Made by a program: the position numbers and the translations under genes
From: Jannaschia pagri
GTDB lineage: Bacteria; Pseudomonadota; Alphaproteobacteria; Rhodobacterales; Rhodobacteraceae
NCBI RefSeq assembly: GCF_019655435.1
Contig: NZ_BPFH01000007.1
Coordinates: forward strand, 124,001-188,000
Direction of reading: 5' to 3'
Length of the DNA: 64,000 nt
Notes under the pieces: model-generated
Database searches by the model: none
What the model saw: only the letters and a program-made list of their open reading frames with translations
Told to the model about the DNA's origin: nothing
Shown here: one piece after another, positions 8,399 to 17,113 of the stretch
How the letters are laid out: each line of letters begins with the position of its first letter
Position numbering within the stretch: position 1 is the first letter of the stretch

Positions 8399-8661
8399 CC
8401 GCTGAGGCCTGTCTCGAGGTCCCGACGCCCGAGACGTTTGCCAATGTCGCAATCCGCACGTGTCATGGACGGGCCCATACCATATGCGCCGAACGGCTGG
8501 AGGCTGCGGGGATTGCCGCGCGCTTCGGTTCCGTGCCGTTGACTGCACAGCTAGACGTCATGGCCACCAAATGGCCCGACGTTTTAGGAGCCGTCGACGA
8601 TGTCGAACGCACCGGGGGCGGATCAGCGTATATTGCTCGCAAGGAAAGGGATGCCGAGTGA
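8287..8661 (+). pseudogene. Truncated LprI/DUF1311-like copy 2
   Basis: The 124-residue frame starting at ATG 8287 matches the amino-terminal half of copy 1 in pattern: FDPADVDACLKTDPPVDC, then AAEACLEV and a later Cys pair. It has no signal peptide and stops at IARKERDAE, just where the family motif RDAEC would supply the conserved Cys. The carboxy-terminal half is missing. Its stop overlaps the GTG of the next paralog. It looks like a remnant left by deletion or recombination between tandem paralogs, though a short functional protein cannot be excluded. Confidence 0.5.
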
Positions 8662-9167
8662 TCCGCGCGCTTCTCATCTTGCTCCTATCCGCGCTCCCCG
8701 CGCTGGCCCAAGCCCCGGATGCCGGTCCGTGGTCCGGGCGCTTCGCCGAGTGCGTCCACGGGATGGACGCGCCGGCCCATATGCGTGCCTGTATTGGGCA
8801 GGCCGCGCGGCTGTGCATGGATGAGACCGAAGGCGGCCACACGACCATCGGACAGACCGGCTGCCAGGCCATGGAAAAGGGCCTTTGGGACGATCTGCTC
8901 AATTCCGACTGGCCGGAGCATCGCAGATGGGCCGAAGCCGCCGATGCCGCGGAGCGGGAGGTCTTTGGGGACACTTTCTCCAAACGGGCCGAAGCCCTGC
9001 GGTCCGCGCAACGGGCCTGGATCGCCTTTCGCGATGCGGAGTGCGGGCTGGCCTATGCGCTATGGGGCTCCGGCTCCATGCGCAACATCGCGGCCTCGGC
9101 CTGCGAGATGCAGATGACCGCGGAACGGGTGATTGACCTGCGGGAGATGTCGGAGGGGATGCGATGA
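8658..9167 (+). CDS. Exported LprI/DUF1311-family protein, copy 3
   Basis: A 169-residue protein with a clean signal peptide (IRALLILLLSALPALAQA, cleavage near ALA) and the best LprI/DUF1311 match of the series: Cys-containing repeats ECVHG, RACIGQ, RLCMDE, GCQAME, then the signature SAQRAWIAFRDAECGLAY and a final SACEMQM. The start is GTG at 8658, with GGAAAGG eight bases upstream, and it overlaps the stop of the truncated copy 2 (GTGA). Probably periplasmic and disulfide-bonded; role unknown. Confidence 0.75.
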   Translation: MIRALLILLLSALPALAQAPDAGPWSGRFAECVHGMDAPAHMRACIGQAARLCMDETEGGHTTIGQTGCQAMEKGLWDDLLNSDWPEHRRWAEAADAAEREVFGDTFSKRAEALRSAQRAWIAFRDAECGLAYALWGSGSMRNIAASACEMQMTAERVIDLREMSEGMR

Positions 9168-9661
9168 TACGCCTTGGACTTGTTCTTAGTCTGCTGGCCA
9201 CGGCTTCCCCCGCCCAGGAGATCGACCCTGATCCCTATCGTGCACTGTGGTCCGACTGTGCGGCCAGTGGGGCCGAGGCTTGTACGGGGCAAGCGGCTGC
9301 CGCATGTACCGAGGCTGAGACGGCCATGGGGGGCGGTTCCTGGGCCGAGGTCGCGTGCCTCGGGCTGGAAACCGACCTTTGGCTGGACCGGATCGCGGCG
9401 GATAGCCGTGCGCTGGCTCTGCGTGCCTTGGCCGAAGACCAGTCCCGCGCGGCGCTCGACGGTCCGGCGGTGACAGGGATCGCGGCCTCCTTTGCCACGG
9501 CGCAGGCGCTTTGGCAGATGCATCGTGATGCCGATTGCGTGCTGACAGGGGTGCGGTCAGGCTCCGGCATGGCCGCCACGGTGGCGCAGGCTCGGTGCAC
9601 CCTTGCGGAGACGGCGGCGCGGGCGCGCTGGCTCCGCGCTTGGCTCAACGAAGGACCTTAA
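9164..9661 (+). CDS. Exported LprI/DUF1311-like protein, copy 4
   Basis: A 165-residue exported protein (signal peptide IRLGLVLSLLATASPAQ) with the same cysteine spacing as copy 3: SDCAAS, EACTGQ, AACTEAE, VACLGLE, a helix ending ALWQMHRDADC, and QARCTLAE. It starts at ATG 9164, overlapping the previous stop (ATGA), and is followed 28 bases later by mccB. Together with copies 1 and 3 it forms a translationally coupled group inside the leucine operon. Function unknown. Confidence 0.7.
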   Translation: MIRLGLVLSLLATASPAQEIDPDPYRALWSDCAASGAEACTGQAAAACTEAETAMGGGSWAEVACLGLETDLWLDRIAADSRALALRALAEDQSRAALDGPAVTGIAASFATAQALWQMHRDADCVLTGVRSGSGMAATVAQARCTLAETAARARWLRAWLNEGP

Positions 9662-9689
9662 GGATGACTGGACCCGCTGAGGTGACCCC

Positions 9690-11294
9690 ATGAAGCTGAC
9701 CTCCTCCCTGATCGCCACCTCAGACCAGGCGCGCGCCAATCGGGCCGCGCACGAGGCCGCCCTGGCCGAGGTCCGTGCCGCCGCCGAACACGCAGCACTG
9801 GGCGGCGGCGAGCGGTCGCGTGCCCGACATTTGTCACGGGGCAAACTGCTGCCTCGTGATCGGGTGGCGGGCCTGCTGGACCCCGGCTCTCCGTTTCTGG
9901 AGGTGGGGGTCTTCGCGGGCCACGACATGTACGATGGGGCCGCGCCCGGTGGAGGGGCCATCGCGGGCGTAGGGCGGGTCCACGGGCGCGACGTCATGGT
10001 TGTCTGCAACGATGCCACGGTGAAGGGCGGCACCTACTATCCGATCACCGTCAAAAAACACCTGCGCGCCCAAGAGATCGCAGAGGAATGCCATCTGCCC
10101 TGCGTTTATCTGGTGGACTCCGGTGGGGCCAATCTGCCCAACCAGGATGAGGTCTTCCCCGACCGCGACCACTTCGGGCGCATCTTCTACAATCAGGCGC
10201 GGATGTCCGCGAAGGGCATCGCTCAGATTGCGGTCGTCATGGGGTCTTGCACGGCGGGCGGCGCCTATGTCCCGGCCATGTCCGACGTCTCGATCATCGT
10301 GCGCGAGCAGGGGACGATTTTCCTCGCCGGGCCACCGCTGGTCAAAGCCGCAACTGGGGAGGTCGTGACGGCCGAGGATCTGGGTGGCGGCGATGTGCAT
10401 ACGCGGTTGTCTGGCGTCGCGGACTACCTGGCCGAGGACGATACCCATGCGCTGGCCCTGGCGCGGGAGGCTGTCCGTAACGTGCAGACGTGCTGCGCGC
10501 CCGCGTTTACTGAGACGACCTTCGACGCGCCCGCCTACGACCCGGAGGAGTTGTTCGACGTCGTCCCCGGAGACTTGCGCACCCCCTATGACATCCGGGA
10601 AGTGATCGCACGGCTGGTCGATGGCTCTCGGTTTGATGAGTTCAAAGCCCGATTTGGCGAGACCCTGGTGACCGGTTTTGCCGAGGTGCAGGGCATCCAC
10701 GTTGGGATCGTCGCCAACAATGGGGTCTTGTTCTCCGAGGCGGCGCAGAAGGGCGCGCATTTCGTGGAACTCTGCTCCCAACGGAAGATCCCTCTGGTGT
10801 TCTTGCAGAACATCACGGGTTTTATGGTCGGACGCCGGTATGAGAACGAGGGCATCGCCCGCCATGGGGCCAAGATGGTGACGGCTGTCGCGTCGACCTC
10901 AGTGCCCAAAATTACTATGCTGGTGGGCGGCAGCTTTGGCGCGGGCAACTACGGCATGGCCGGTCGCGCGTACCAACCGCGCTTCCTCTGGACCTGGCCC
11001 AATTCGCGTATCTCGGTCATGGGCGGCGCCCAAGCGGCGGGTGTTCTGGCCACGGTCAAGCGAGATGCTCTGGAGCGGGCTGGGGAGACCTGGAGCGCCG
11101 AGGACGAAGCCGCCTTCAAACGCCCCACGGAAGAGATGTTCGAGCGCCAGTCGCACCCACTCTATGCGAGCGCCCGCCTTTGGGACGACGGGATCATCGA
11201 CCCCCGCAAGTCACGCGACGTGCTGGGCCTGTCGCTCCGCGCGGCGATGAATGCCCCCATCGAAGAGACACGCTTCGGCGTGTTTAGGATGTGA
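9690..11294 (+). CDS. mccB: Methylcrotonyl-CoA carboxylase, carboxyltransferase (beta) subunit
   Basis: The 534-residue carboxyltransferase transfers CO2 from carboxybiotin to 3-methylcrotonyl-CoA. It has the two crotonase-like halves of acyl-CoA carboxylase beta subunits: an N half with [35 protein letters not shown] and [15 protein letters not shown], and a C half with [29 protein letters not shown] and [19 protein letters not shown]. Together with mccA and ivd this assigns it to methylcrotonyl-CoA, not propionyl-CoA. Its stop codon abuts the first unit of the 90-bp repeat array. Confidence 0.93.
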   Translation: MKLTSSLIATSDQARANRAAHEAALAEVRAAAEHAALGGGERSRARHLSRGKLLPRDRVAGLLDPGSPFLEVGVFAGHDMYDGAAPGGGAIAGVGRVHGRDVMVVCNDATVKGGTYYPITVKKHLRAQEIAEECHLPCVYLVDSGGANLPNQDEVFPDRDHFGRIFYNQARMSAKGIAQIAVVMGSCTAGGAYVPAMSDVSIIVREQGTIFLAGPPLVKAATGEVVTAEDLGGGDVHTRLSGVADYLAEDDTHALALAREAVRNVQTCCAPAFTETTFDAPAYDPEELFDVVPGDLRTPYDIREVIARLVDGSRFDEFKARFGETLVTGFAEVQGIHVGIVANNGVLFSEAAQKGAHFVELCSQRKIPLVFLQNITGFMVGRRYENEGIARHGAKMVTAVASTSVPKITMLVGGSFGAGNYGMAGRAYQPRFLWTWPNSRISVMGGAQAAGVLATVKRDALERAGETWSAEDEAAFKRPTEEMFERQSHPLYASARLWDDGIIDPRKSRDVLGLSLRAAMNAPIEETRFGVFRM

Positions 11295-11297
11295 CGA

Positions 11298-11657
11298 GCG
11301 GTCCCGCAGGGATCGGAGGCGCCAGTGGCGCGTCCGAAGCGAGGAACCGTCGGGCGCAAGCCCGTCGGCGGATGCGGAGCATACGAAGCGGTCCCGCAGG
11401 GATCGGAGGCGCCAGTGGCGCGTCCGACGCGAGGAAGCGGCAGGCGCAAGCCCGTCGGCGGATGCGGAGCAGACGAAGCGGTCCCGCAGGGATCGGAGGC
11501 GCCAGTGGCGCGTCTGACGCGAGGAACCGTCGGGCACAAGCCTGTCGGCGGATGCGGAGCATACGAAGCGGTCCCGCAGGGATCGGAGGCGCCAGCGGCG
11601 CGTCTGACGCGAGGAACCGGCAGGCGCGAGCCTGTCGGCAAATGCCAAGTGAGCGGT
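11298..11657 (+). repeat. Four tandem 90-bp repeats rich in short hairpins
   Basis: Four near-identical 90-bp units begin at 11298, 11388, 11478 and 11568; the last is degraded after about 11640. Each unit contains short inverted repeats: TCCC-GCA-GGGA, GCGCC-AGT-GGCGC, CGGGC-GCAA-GCCCG and ATGC-GGA-GCAT (positions 11302-11312, 11319-11331, 11351-11364 and 11372-11382 in unit 1). The third stem varies compensatorily, CGGGC/GCCCG in unit 1 and CAGGC/GCCTG in unit 4, and keeps a GNRA-type loop (GCAA, GCGA) in three of four units. The array fills the 420-bp gap between mccB and the ASCH gene. Because 90 is a multiple of 3, long frames stay open through it on both strands, but none looks like a protein. 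Confidence 0.85.
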
Positions 11658-11714
11658 ACGACCGAGGTCCTCTGCTTGCCTTAGAGAACCACCCCGATCG
11701 GAGGTTTTGAGACG

Positions 11715-12140
11715 ATGCCGTCCCTTCAAGAGATCATCGACGCGAACCCCGATGCCGAGACCTTCCGGTTTGGCGACACCCAGGTGCTCTGTGATGAGAT
11801 CCTGGCGCTCGTTCGAAGCGGGCGGAAGACCGCGACCTGCGAAGCGATGCGTGTCTATGGCGACGGGGGCGATGCCTTCCCTGAGGTTGGCCGCCGAGAC
11901 ATCGCGCTGGAGTGGGACGGGCGCCCCGCCGTCATGGTCGAAACCACCGAGGTGACCATCCGCCGCTGGCACGACATGGATGCCGCCTTCGTCGCCGCCC
12001 AGGGCGAGTTCCGTGATTTGGCCCATTGGCAGACGGGCTACCGCGCGTACTTCGAGCGCACGGGCGGGTGGTCGGATGACATTGAAATCATGTGCGAACG
12101 GTTCCGTGTCGTGACGGACTACGCTGCTCAGGGGGCCTGA
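11715..12140 (+). CDS. ASCH-domain protein
   Basis: A 141-residue protein with the ASCH fold signature. The RSGRKTATCEA segment near residues 34-45 provides the conserved GRKTAT motif. It is followed by the beta-strand ALEWDGRPAVMVETTEVTI and the C-terminal GWSDDIEIMCERFRVV strand. ASCH domains (related to PUA) are proposed RNA-binding modules, and some members hydrolyse N4-acetylcytidine. The gene lies just after the repeat array and its stop overlaps the mccA start (TGATG), so it is translationally coupled to mccA. Confidence 0.75.
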   Translation: MPSLQEIIDANPDAETFRFGDTQVLCDEILALVRSGRKTATCEAMRVYGDGGDAFPEVGRRDIALEWDGRPAVMVETTEVTIRRWHDMDAAFVAAQGEFRDLAHWQTGYRAYFERTGGWSDDIEIMCERFRVVTDYAAQGA

Positions 12141-14071
12141 TGTTTCAGAAAATCCTTATTGCAAACCGTGGTGAGATTGCCTGTCGAGTCATCGACACCT
12201 GCCGTCTGCTGGGTGTGCGAACGGTGGCGGTGTACTCGGACGTGGATGCCCAGGCACGGCACGTTGTGATGGCCGATGAAGCGGTTTCCCTGGGGGGGGC
12301 GGCCCCGGCGGACAGCTATCTGCGGGGCGACGCCATCATCGCGGCCGCGCTGCAAACAGGCGCGCAGGCGATCCATCCCGGTTACGGATTTCTGTCTGAA
12401 AACCCCGCGTTCGTTGAGTTGGTCGAGGCGGCAGGGCTCACGTTTATCGGACCATCTGCCCAGGCAATCCGGGCCATGGGCCTGAAGGATGCCGCCAAGG
12501 ACCTGATGGAGACGGCGGGTGTCCCCGTTGTGCCGGGGTATCAGGGGGACAATCAGGATCCGGCGTACCTGGCCGAGCGGGCTGCGGGCATCGGCTATCC
12601 GGTCCTGATCAAGGCTGTCGCCGGGGGTGGCGGCAAGGGGATGCGCAAGGTCGATACGCCTGAGGCCTTCGGGGACGCTTTGGATGCCGCAGTGTCAGAG
12701 GCGCAAAAGGCCTTTGGCAACGGCCATGTGTTGATCGAAAAGTGGGTGACCACGCCCCGCCATATCGAAGTGCAGGTCTTCGGCGATGGCACCCGCGCGG
12801 TGCATCTGTTCGAGCGTGATTGCTCGCTCCAACGGCGCCACCAGAAGGTCATCGAAGAGGCCCCTGCGCCGGGCATGACCGAGGAGATGCGTGCGGCCAT
12901 GGGGGCCGCCGCCGTGCGCGCGGCCGAGGCCATTGGCTATGCCGGCGCGGGCACCGTGGAGTTTATCGTGGACGGCTCCGACGGGCTGCGCGCGGACCGC
13001 TTCTACTTCATGGAGATGAACACGCGCCTTCAGGTGGAACACCCGGTGACAGAGGCGATCACAGGTGTGGATCTGGTCGAATGGCAATTGCGCGTAGCCT
13101 CAGGCGAGGCGCTGCCAGCGGCGCAGGAGGATCTGACGCTCACGGGTCACGCCTTTGAGGCGCGTCTCTATGCGGAGGATGTGCCCGCCGGGTTTCTCCC
13201 TGCCACGGGGCGGTTGACCCACCTGGCCTTCCCGGATGGCGCCCGGGCCGACACGGGCGTGCGACCGGGTGATGTGATTAGCCCGTGGTATGACCCGATG
13301 ATTGCGAAGGTCATCGTCCATGGCCCGACGCGGTCCACGGCCCTTTTGCAATTGGAGCGGGCGCTGGCATCGACACAGGTGGCGGGCACGGTGACGAACC
13401 TGTCCTTTCTGCGCAAACTGTCGCGGCAAGCTGAGTTCGTGGCCGGTGACGTCGACACCGGTCTGATTGAGCGTGACTTGGACGCGCTGGCGGCGGCCCC
13501 GGTGCCTTGCAGCCGGGCGCGGTCCCTCGCGGCGCTGGGCGCGCTGGGTCTCGACAGGGCGCAGCCGGCAGAGGGGCTGCATCTCTGGGCGCCACTTGGG
13601 TGGACGCAGGTCCTGATGCTTGGGGAGGAGACGGTGTCGGTCCGGGTGGAGGCCCTCGGGGCCGGGCGGTTTCGGTGTGCCGTGGGTGAGGCGATCCATG
13701 ACGTGCGCCGCAACGACGGCTGGGTCATCGACGGCACCCGCATTCCTGCCGAAATCGCACGTGAACCAGGCGCCGTGCATGTGTTCTGGGGGAATGTGTA
13801 TTCGTTCGGCATTCCAGACCCATTGGCCGTCGCCGCCGAGGCTGGCGGGGCCTCTGGTGTGGTAGAGGCGCCCATGCCCGGCCTGGTGAAGGCGGTCTTT
13901 GTCGAGGCCGGGGCGGAGGTCAGTGCAGGGGACCGTCTGGCCGTTCTGGAAGCGATGAAAATGGAGCACACGCTGGTGGCGCCCCGTGACGGGCGCGTCG
14001 AGGAGGTTCTGGTGGCGGCTGGCGCTCAGGTCGAAGCGGGCGCGGCCCTCGTGCGGATGGACGAAGCGTGA
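12140..14071 (+). CDS. mccA: Methylcrotonyl-CoA carboxylase, biotin carboxylase/biotin carrier (alpha) subunit
   Basis: The 643-residue biotin-containing subunit carboxylates its own biotin with ATP and bicarbonate. Visible in order: the biotin carboxylase N domain FQKILIANRGEIACRV, the ATP-grasp glycine loop AVAGGGGKGMRKV, catalytic FERDCSLQRRHQKVIEEAPAP and FMEMNTRLQVEHPVTE, a divergent middle domain, and the biotinyl domain with the biotin-accepting Lys in LEAMKMEHTLVAP near the end. ATG 12140 overlaps the ASCH stop. It is the partner of mccB in leucine catabolism. Confidence 0.94.
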   Translation: MFQKILIANRGEIACRVIDTCRLLGVRTVAVYSDVDAQARHVVMADEAVSLGGAAPADSYLRGDAIIAAALQTGAQAIHPGYGFLSENPAFVELVEAAGLTFIGPSAQAIRAMGLKDAAKDLMETAGVPVVPGYQGDNQDPAYLAERAAGIGYPVLIKAVAGGGGKGMRKVDTPEAFGDALDAAVSEAQKAFGNGHVLIEKWVTTPRHIEVQVFGDGTRAVHLFERDCSLQRRHQKVIEEAPAPGMTEEMRAAMGAAAVRAAEAIGYAGAGTVEFIVDGSDGLRADRFYFMEMNTRLQVEHPVTEAITGVDLVEWQLRVASGEALPAAQEDLTLTGHAFEARLYAEDVPAGFLPATGRLTHLAFPDGARADTGVRPGDVISPWYDPMIAKVIVHGPTRSTALLQLERALASTQVAGTVTNLSFLRKLSRQAEFVAGDVDTGLIERDLDALAAAPVPCSRARSLAALGALGLDRAQPAEGLHLWAPLGWTQVLMLGEETVSVRVEALGAGRFRCAVGEAIHDVRRNDGWVIDGTRIPAEIAREPGAVHVFWGNVYSFGIPDPLAVAAEAGGASGVVEAPMPGLVKAVFVEAGAEVSAGDRLAVLEAMKMEHTLVAPRDGRVEEVLVAAGAQVEAGAALVRMDEA

Positions 14072-14120
14072 GCGGGGGTGACGGCATATTTTTGGAACAT
14101 CGAAAGGGGGAGGCGCGCCC

Positions 14121-14789
14121 ATGGTTAATGAAGGGTTGAGCGAGCTTGGGCCAATCCTGCTGCACCATGTGCCCCAGAGCCGCTCTCAACGGGTGCTGTG
14201 GTTGCTGCATGAACTGGGCATCCCGTTTGATGTGCGTGTCTGGCCGTTTGACAAGACCTTGCGCGGGCCTGAATTCCTGGCATTGAACCCGGCGGGGCGG
14301 GTGCCTGCGCTCGAAATGGATGGGCGCAGCCTGTGGGAGACGGGCGCGATCATTGAGGTGCTGTGCGAGCGCACGGGACGGCTGGGTCGTGCGGCGGACC
14401 ATAGGGAGCGGGCGGATTGGCTGATCTGGGTGCATTTTAGCGAAACGATCAGTCAGCATGCTGCCGCCCTGACCCAGCAGCACGTGGCCCTGCGGGAAGA
14501 GTGGATGCGCTCGCCCACCATCATGAAGCTGGAGGCGGCGCGGGTGGGGAAATGCTTCGATGCCCTTGAGGCGCGCCTCAAGGGAGATTGGTTGCTCACT
14601 GAGTTCTCGGCTGCGGATGTGGCCGTGGGACAGGCCGTTTTGATGGCGCGTCGGTTTCACATGGTGGGAGAACGCCCCCGGATGGCGGCTTGGATGTCGC
14701 GGTTGGAGGCTCGGCCCGCCTACCGCGCCGCCTGCGATGAGGGGCAAGGGCTCTATGCCCAGGACTTCTACGAGGTGCCCCATGTCTGA
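14121..14789 (+). CDS. Glutathione S-transferase family protein
   Basis: A 222-residue GST-fold protein. The thioredoxin-like N domain carries LLHHVPQSRSQRVLWLLHELGIPF, the cis-proline region NPAGRVPALEMDG, and the glutathione-contact LWETGAIIEVL. The C domain is all helical and holds the FSAADVAVG motif. It sits between mccA and hmgL and overlaps hmgL by 8 bp, so it is co-transcribed with the leucine pathway. Whether it conjugates glutathione or serves the pathway is unknown. About 14090-14108, before the gene, is a TATTTTTGGAACATCGAAA stretch resembling the tail of the dispersed element at 2691. Confidence 0.85.
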   Translation: MVNEGLSELGPILLHHVPQSRSQRVLWLLHELGIPFDVRVWPFDKTLRGPEFLALNPAGRVPALEMDGRSLWETGAIIEVLCERTGRLGRAADHRERADWLIWVHFSETISQHAAALTQQHVALREEWMRSPTIMKLEAARVGKCFDALEARLKGDWLLTEFSAADVAVGQAVLMARRFHMVGERPRMAAWMSRLEARPAYRAACDEGQGLYAQDFYEVPHV

Positions 14790-15636
14790 GGCCGTTGAGA
14801 TCTTTGAGGTGGGGCCGCGGGACGGGTTGCAGAACGAAGCCCGTACGATTCCTGCGGCTGAGAAGATTGCTCTGGTCGATCTGCTCAGCCGTGCGGGATT
14901 TCGCCGGATCGAAGTGGCGAGTTTCGTCAGCCCGAAATGGGTGCCGCAGATGGCGGATGGGGCCGAGGTTCTGGCTGGGCTCACGCGGGCGCCGGGGGTG
15001 CGCTATGCGGCGCTGGCCCCTAACCTGCGCGGATACCAGGGGGCTGTGGCGGCGGGGGCCGATGAGGTGGCGATCTTTGCCTCGGCCTCAGAAGGATTCT
15101 CCCAGGCCAATCTGAATGCGACCATCGACGAAAGTCTGGCGCGGTTTGTGCCGGTGATTGAGGCGGCCCGCGCAGATGGGGTGCTGGTCCGGGGCTATGT
15201 TTCTTGCGTCACGGTTTGCCCGTTCGACGGGGCGGTGCCGCCGGGGGATGTTGCGCGGGTCGTCGCGGCGTTGCGGGACTTTGGCTGCTACGAGGTGTCG
15301 CTAGGCGATACCATCGGACGGGGCACGCCCGAGGCCGTGGATGGGATGCTGGGCGCGGTGTTGGACGAGATGCCAGCCGCGCAGCTTGCCGGGCATTTCC
15401 ATGACACGGCCGGGCGGGCATTGGAGAATGTCGATGTGGCCCTGGCGCGGGGTCTGCGGGTGTTTGACGCCGCAGTCGGCGGGCTGGGCGGGTGCCCCTA
15501 TGCGCCAGGTGCATCGGGGAACGTGGCGACCGAGGCGGTCCTGGCCCATCTGGAGGCTGCTGGGTTCGAGACGGGGCTGGATGCTGAGATCGTGGCGCAG
15601 GCCGGGCGATTGGCACAATCCATGCGGACGGGCTGA
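14782..15636 (+). CDS. hmgL: Hydroxymethylglutaryl-CoA lyase
   Basis: This 284-residue TIM-barrel lyase cleaves HMG-CoA to acetyl-CoA and acetoacetate, the last step of leucine degradation. Signatures are VGPRDGLQNEARTI at the N terminus, ASFVSPKWVPQMAD, YVSCVTVCPFDG, VSLGDTIGRGTPE and HFHDTAGRALEN with metal-binding His residues, and the catalytic Cys in GGLGGCPYAPGASGNVATE. The ATG at 14782 overlaps the GST gene by 8 bases. Confidence 0.94.
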   Translation: MSEAVEIFEVGPRDGLQNEARTIPAAEKIALVDLLSRAGFRRIEVASFVSPKWVPQMADGAEVLAGLTRAPGVRYAALAPNLRGYQGAVAAGADEVAIFASASEGFSQANLNATIDESLARFVPVIEAARADGVLVRGYVSCVTVCPFDGAVPPGDVARVVAALRDFGCYEVSLGDTIGRGTPEAVDGMLGAVLDEMPAAQLAGHFHDTAGRALENVDVALARGLRVFDAAVGGLGGCPYAPGASGNVATEAVLAHLEAAGFETGLDAEIVAQAGRLAQSMRTG

Positions 15637-15637
15637 C

Positions 15638-16144
15638 ATGGACATCTACAGGGCGGCCGAACGGCTTATGACCATGGACGATCGCGCTTGGCTGCGCCAT
15701 GCGAACCCTTGGTCCGGTTGGACGCGGTTCACGGGGCTTCCGCTCCTGGTTTTGGCCATTTGGAGCCGGGTTTGGGTGGGGTGGTGGTCCCTCCTGCCAG
15801 TTGCCTTGGCTGTCGCTTGGATTTGGCTCAACCCACGCGTCTTTGGGCCGCCGAAAGTCTTCGACCATTGGATGACGCGGGCCGTTTTGGGAGAGCGGAT
15901 CTTTCTCACCCACAGGGACGGGATCGCGGCCCACCACCTCAGGGCCGCGCATGTTTTGACGTGGCTATCCTTGCCGGGGCTCTGCCTGATGGGGATTGGT
16001 CTTGGGCTATTGTGGTGGGAGGGGGCGGTCTTTGGTACCATCCTCACGATGCTGCCAAAGGTTTGGTTTTGTGACCGCATGGTCTGGATTCACGACGATT
16101 GGGTGCGCGCTGGCCGTGCGGTGCCCGGGAGGGAGAGCGCATGA
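15638..16144 (+). CDS. Four-helix membrane protein in the leucine operon (possibly DUF6653)
   Basis: A 168-residue, tryptophan-rich membrane protein. Hydrophobic stretches occur around FTGLPLLVLAIWSRVW, WWSLLPVALAVAWIWL, VLTWLSLPGLCLMGIGLGLL and AVFGTILTMLPKVW. The N-terminal MDDRAWLRHANPWSGWTR and C-terminal WFCDRMVWIHDDW recall DUF6653-type proteins from memory, but this is not verified. It starts two bases after hmgL and overlaps the enoyl-CoA hydratase gene by 4 bp (ATGA), so it belongs to the operon. Function unknown. Confidence 0.75.
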   Translation: MDIYRAAERLMTMDDRAWLRHANPWSGWTRFTGLPLLVLAIWSRVWVGWWSLLPVALAVAWIWLNPRVFGPPKVFDHWMTRAVLGERIFLTHRDGIAAHHLRAAHVLTWLSLPGLCLMGIGLGLLWWEGAVFGTILTMLPKVWFCDRMVWIHDDWVRAGRAVPGRESA

Positions 16145-16923
16145 CCTATGAGACGCTAGGGGTGGACCGTGATCCGCGCGGTGTTGTCACTGTGACGCTG
16201 AAGCGCCCGGAGGTGCATAACGCGCTGTCGGCGCGCATGATGGATGAACTGACGGAGCTTGCGGTGCAATTGTCGGGCGACGATAGCCGCGCCGTGATCC
16301 TGACCGGTGAGGGGGCGTCGTTTTGCGCAGGCGGTGACCTGGGATGGATGCGCAATCAGTTCGGCGCCCCGTCAGAGGTGCGCGCGCGGGAGGGACGGCG
16401 CTTGGCTGGGATGTTGCAGGCGCTCAATACGCTGGACAAACCACTTATCGGCCGCGTTCAAGGAAATGCCTTTGGGGGTGGCGTGGGCCTCTGTTGCGTC
16501 TGTGACGTGACCGTTGGCGTCGAGGGGGCGCTGTTCGGGTTGACCGAGACGCGGCTTGGTCTGATCCCAGCCACGATTGGGCCTTACGTGATCGCCCGGA
16601 TTGGTGAGGGGATGGCCAGGCGGGTGTTCATGTCGTCCCGGCGGTTTGGGGCGCCCGAGGCCGTGACGCTCGGGGTGTTGGCCCATGCGGTGCCAGAGGC
16701 CGATTTGGACGCTGCGGTCGAGGCGGAGGTGCGGCCCTATCTGTCCTGCGCACCCGGAGCGGTTGCCGAGGCAAAACGGTTGGCGCGCAGCTTGGGACCG
16801 GTGATTGACCAGACAGTGATTGAGGAGACCATTGCGGCGCTGTCCAAGCGCTGGGCCTCGGATGAGGCGGTCGAGGGCATTGGCGCCTTCTTCGACAAGC
16901 GGAAATCTAGCTGGGTGACGTAG
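16141..16923 (+). CDS. Enoyl-CoA hydratase/isomerase family, probable methylglutaconyl-CoA hydratase
   Basis: A 260-residue crotonase-fold enzyme. It has the oxyanion-hole segments EGASFCAGGDLGWM and GNAFGGGVGLCCVCDVTV, and LFGLTETRLGLIPATIGPYV with the catalytic Glu. In this operon the expected reaction is hydration of 3-methylglutaconyl-CoA to HMG-CoA, between MccAB and HmgL; sequence alone would say only crotonase superfamily. ATG 16141 overlaps the membrane-protein stop. It ends the leucine gene set. About 190 bp with no visible gene separate it from the next coding region. Confidence 0.85.
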   Translation: MTYETLGVDRDPRGVVTVTLKRPEVHNALSARMMDELTELAVQLSGDDSRAVILTGEGASFCAGGDLGWMRNQFGAPSEVRAREGRRLAGMLQALNTLDKPLIGRVQGNAFGGGVGLCCVCDVTVGVEGALFGLTETRLGLIPATIGPYVIARIGEGMARRVFMSSRRFGAPEAVTLGVLAHAVPEADLDAAVEAEVRPYLSCAPGAVAEAKRLARSLGPVIDQTVIEETIAALSKRWASDEAVEGIGAFFDKRKSSWVT

Positions 16924-17113
16924 CACCGCCTCGCCGACCAGGGTTACAATCATCTCAACCGTCTGGGCGTTATTGGCCCCTTGGCCCAAGCTCTGTGCCC
17001 GTTGGGGCCTTGATAGGCGGTCGGCAGGGCACTGCCCATAGGGACAGCCATGCTTGTGTCGTGGCTGCGGTGAGCTAATCTTCGCCCAATCCTCGATAGA
17101 AGGTTTGCAGGCT

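Noticed and set aside
7217-9661. Defence island made of lysozyme inhibitors
   Set aside because: The named activity belongs to one distant family member. There are no nucleases, ATPases or other defence genes here, so only an exported Cys-rich family is claimed.
11298-11657. CRISPR array
   Set aside because: The units are directly contiguous and nearly identical over the full 90 bp; there are no variable spacers and no cas genes.
11284-11710. Open frames on both strands across the 90-bp repeats, giving apparent 30-residue protein repeats
   Set aside because: A 90-bp period is a multiple of three, so frames stay open by construction. Several frames on both strands are equally open, and none has a start with a ribosome site or a plausible fold.
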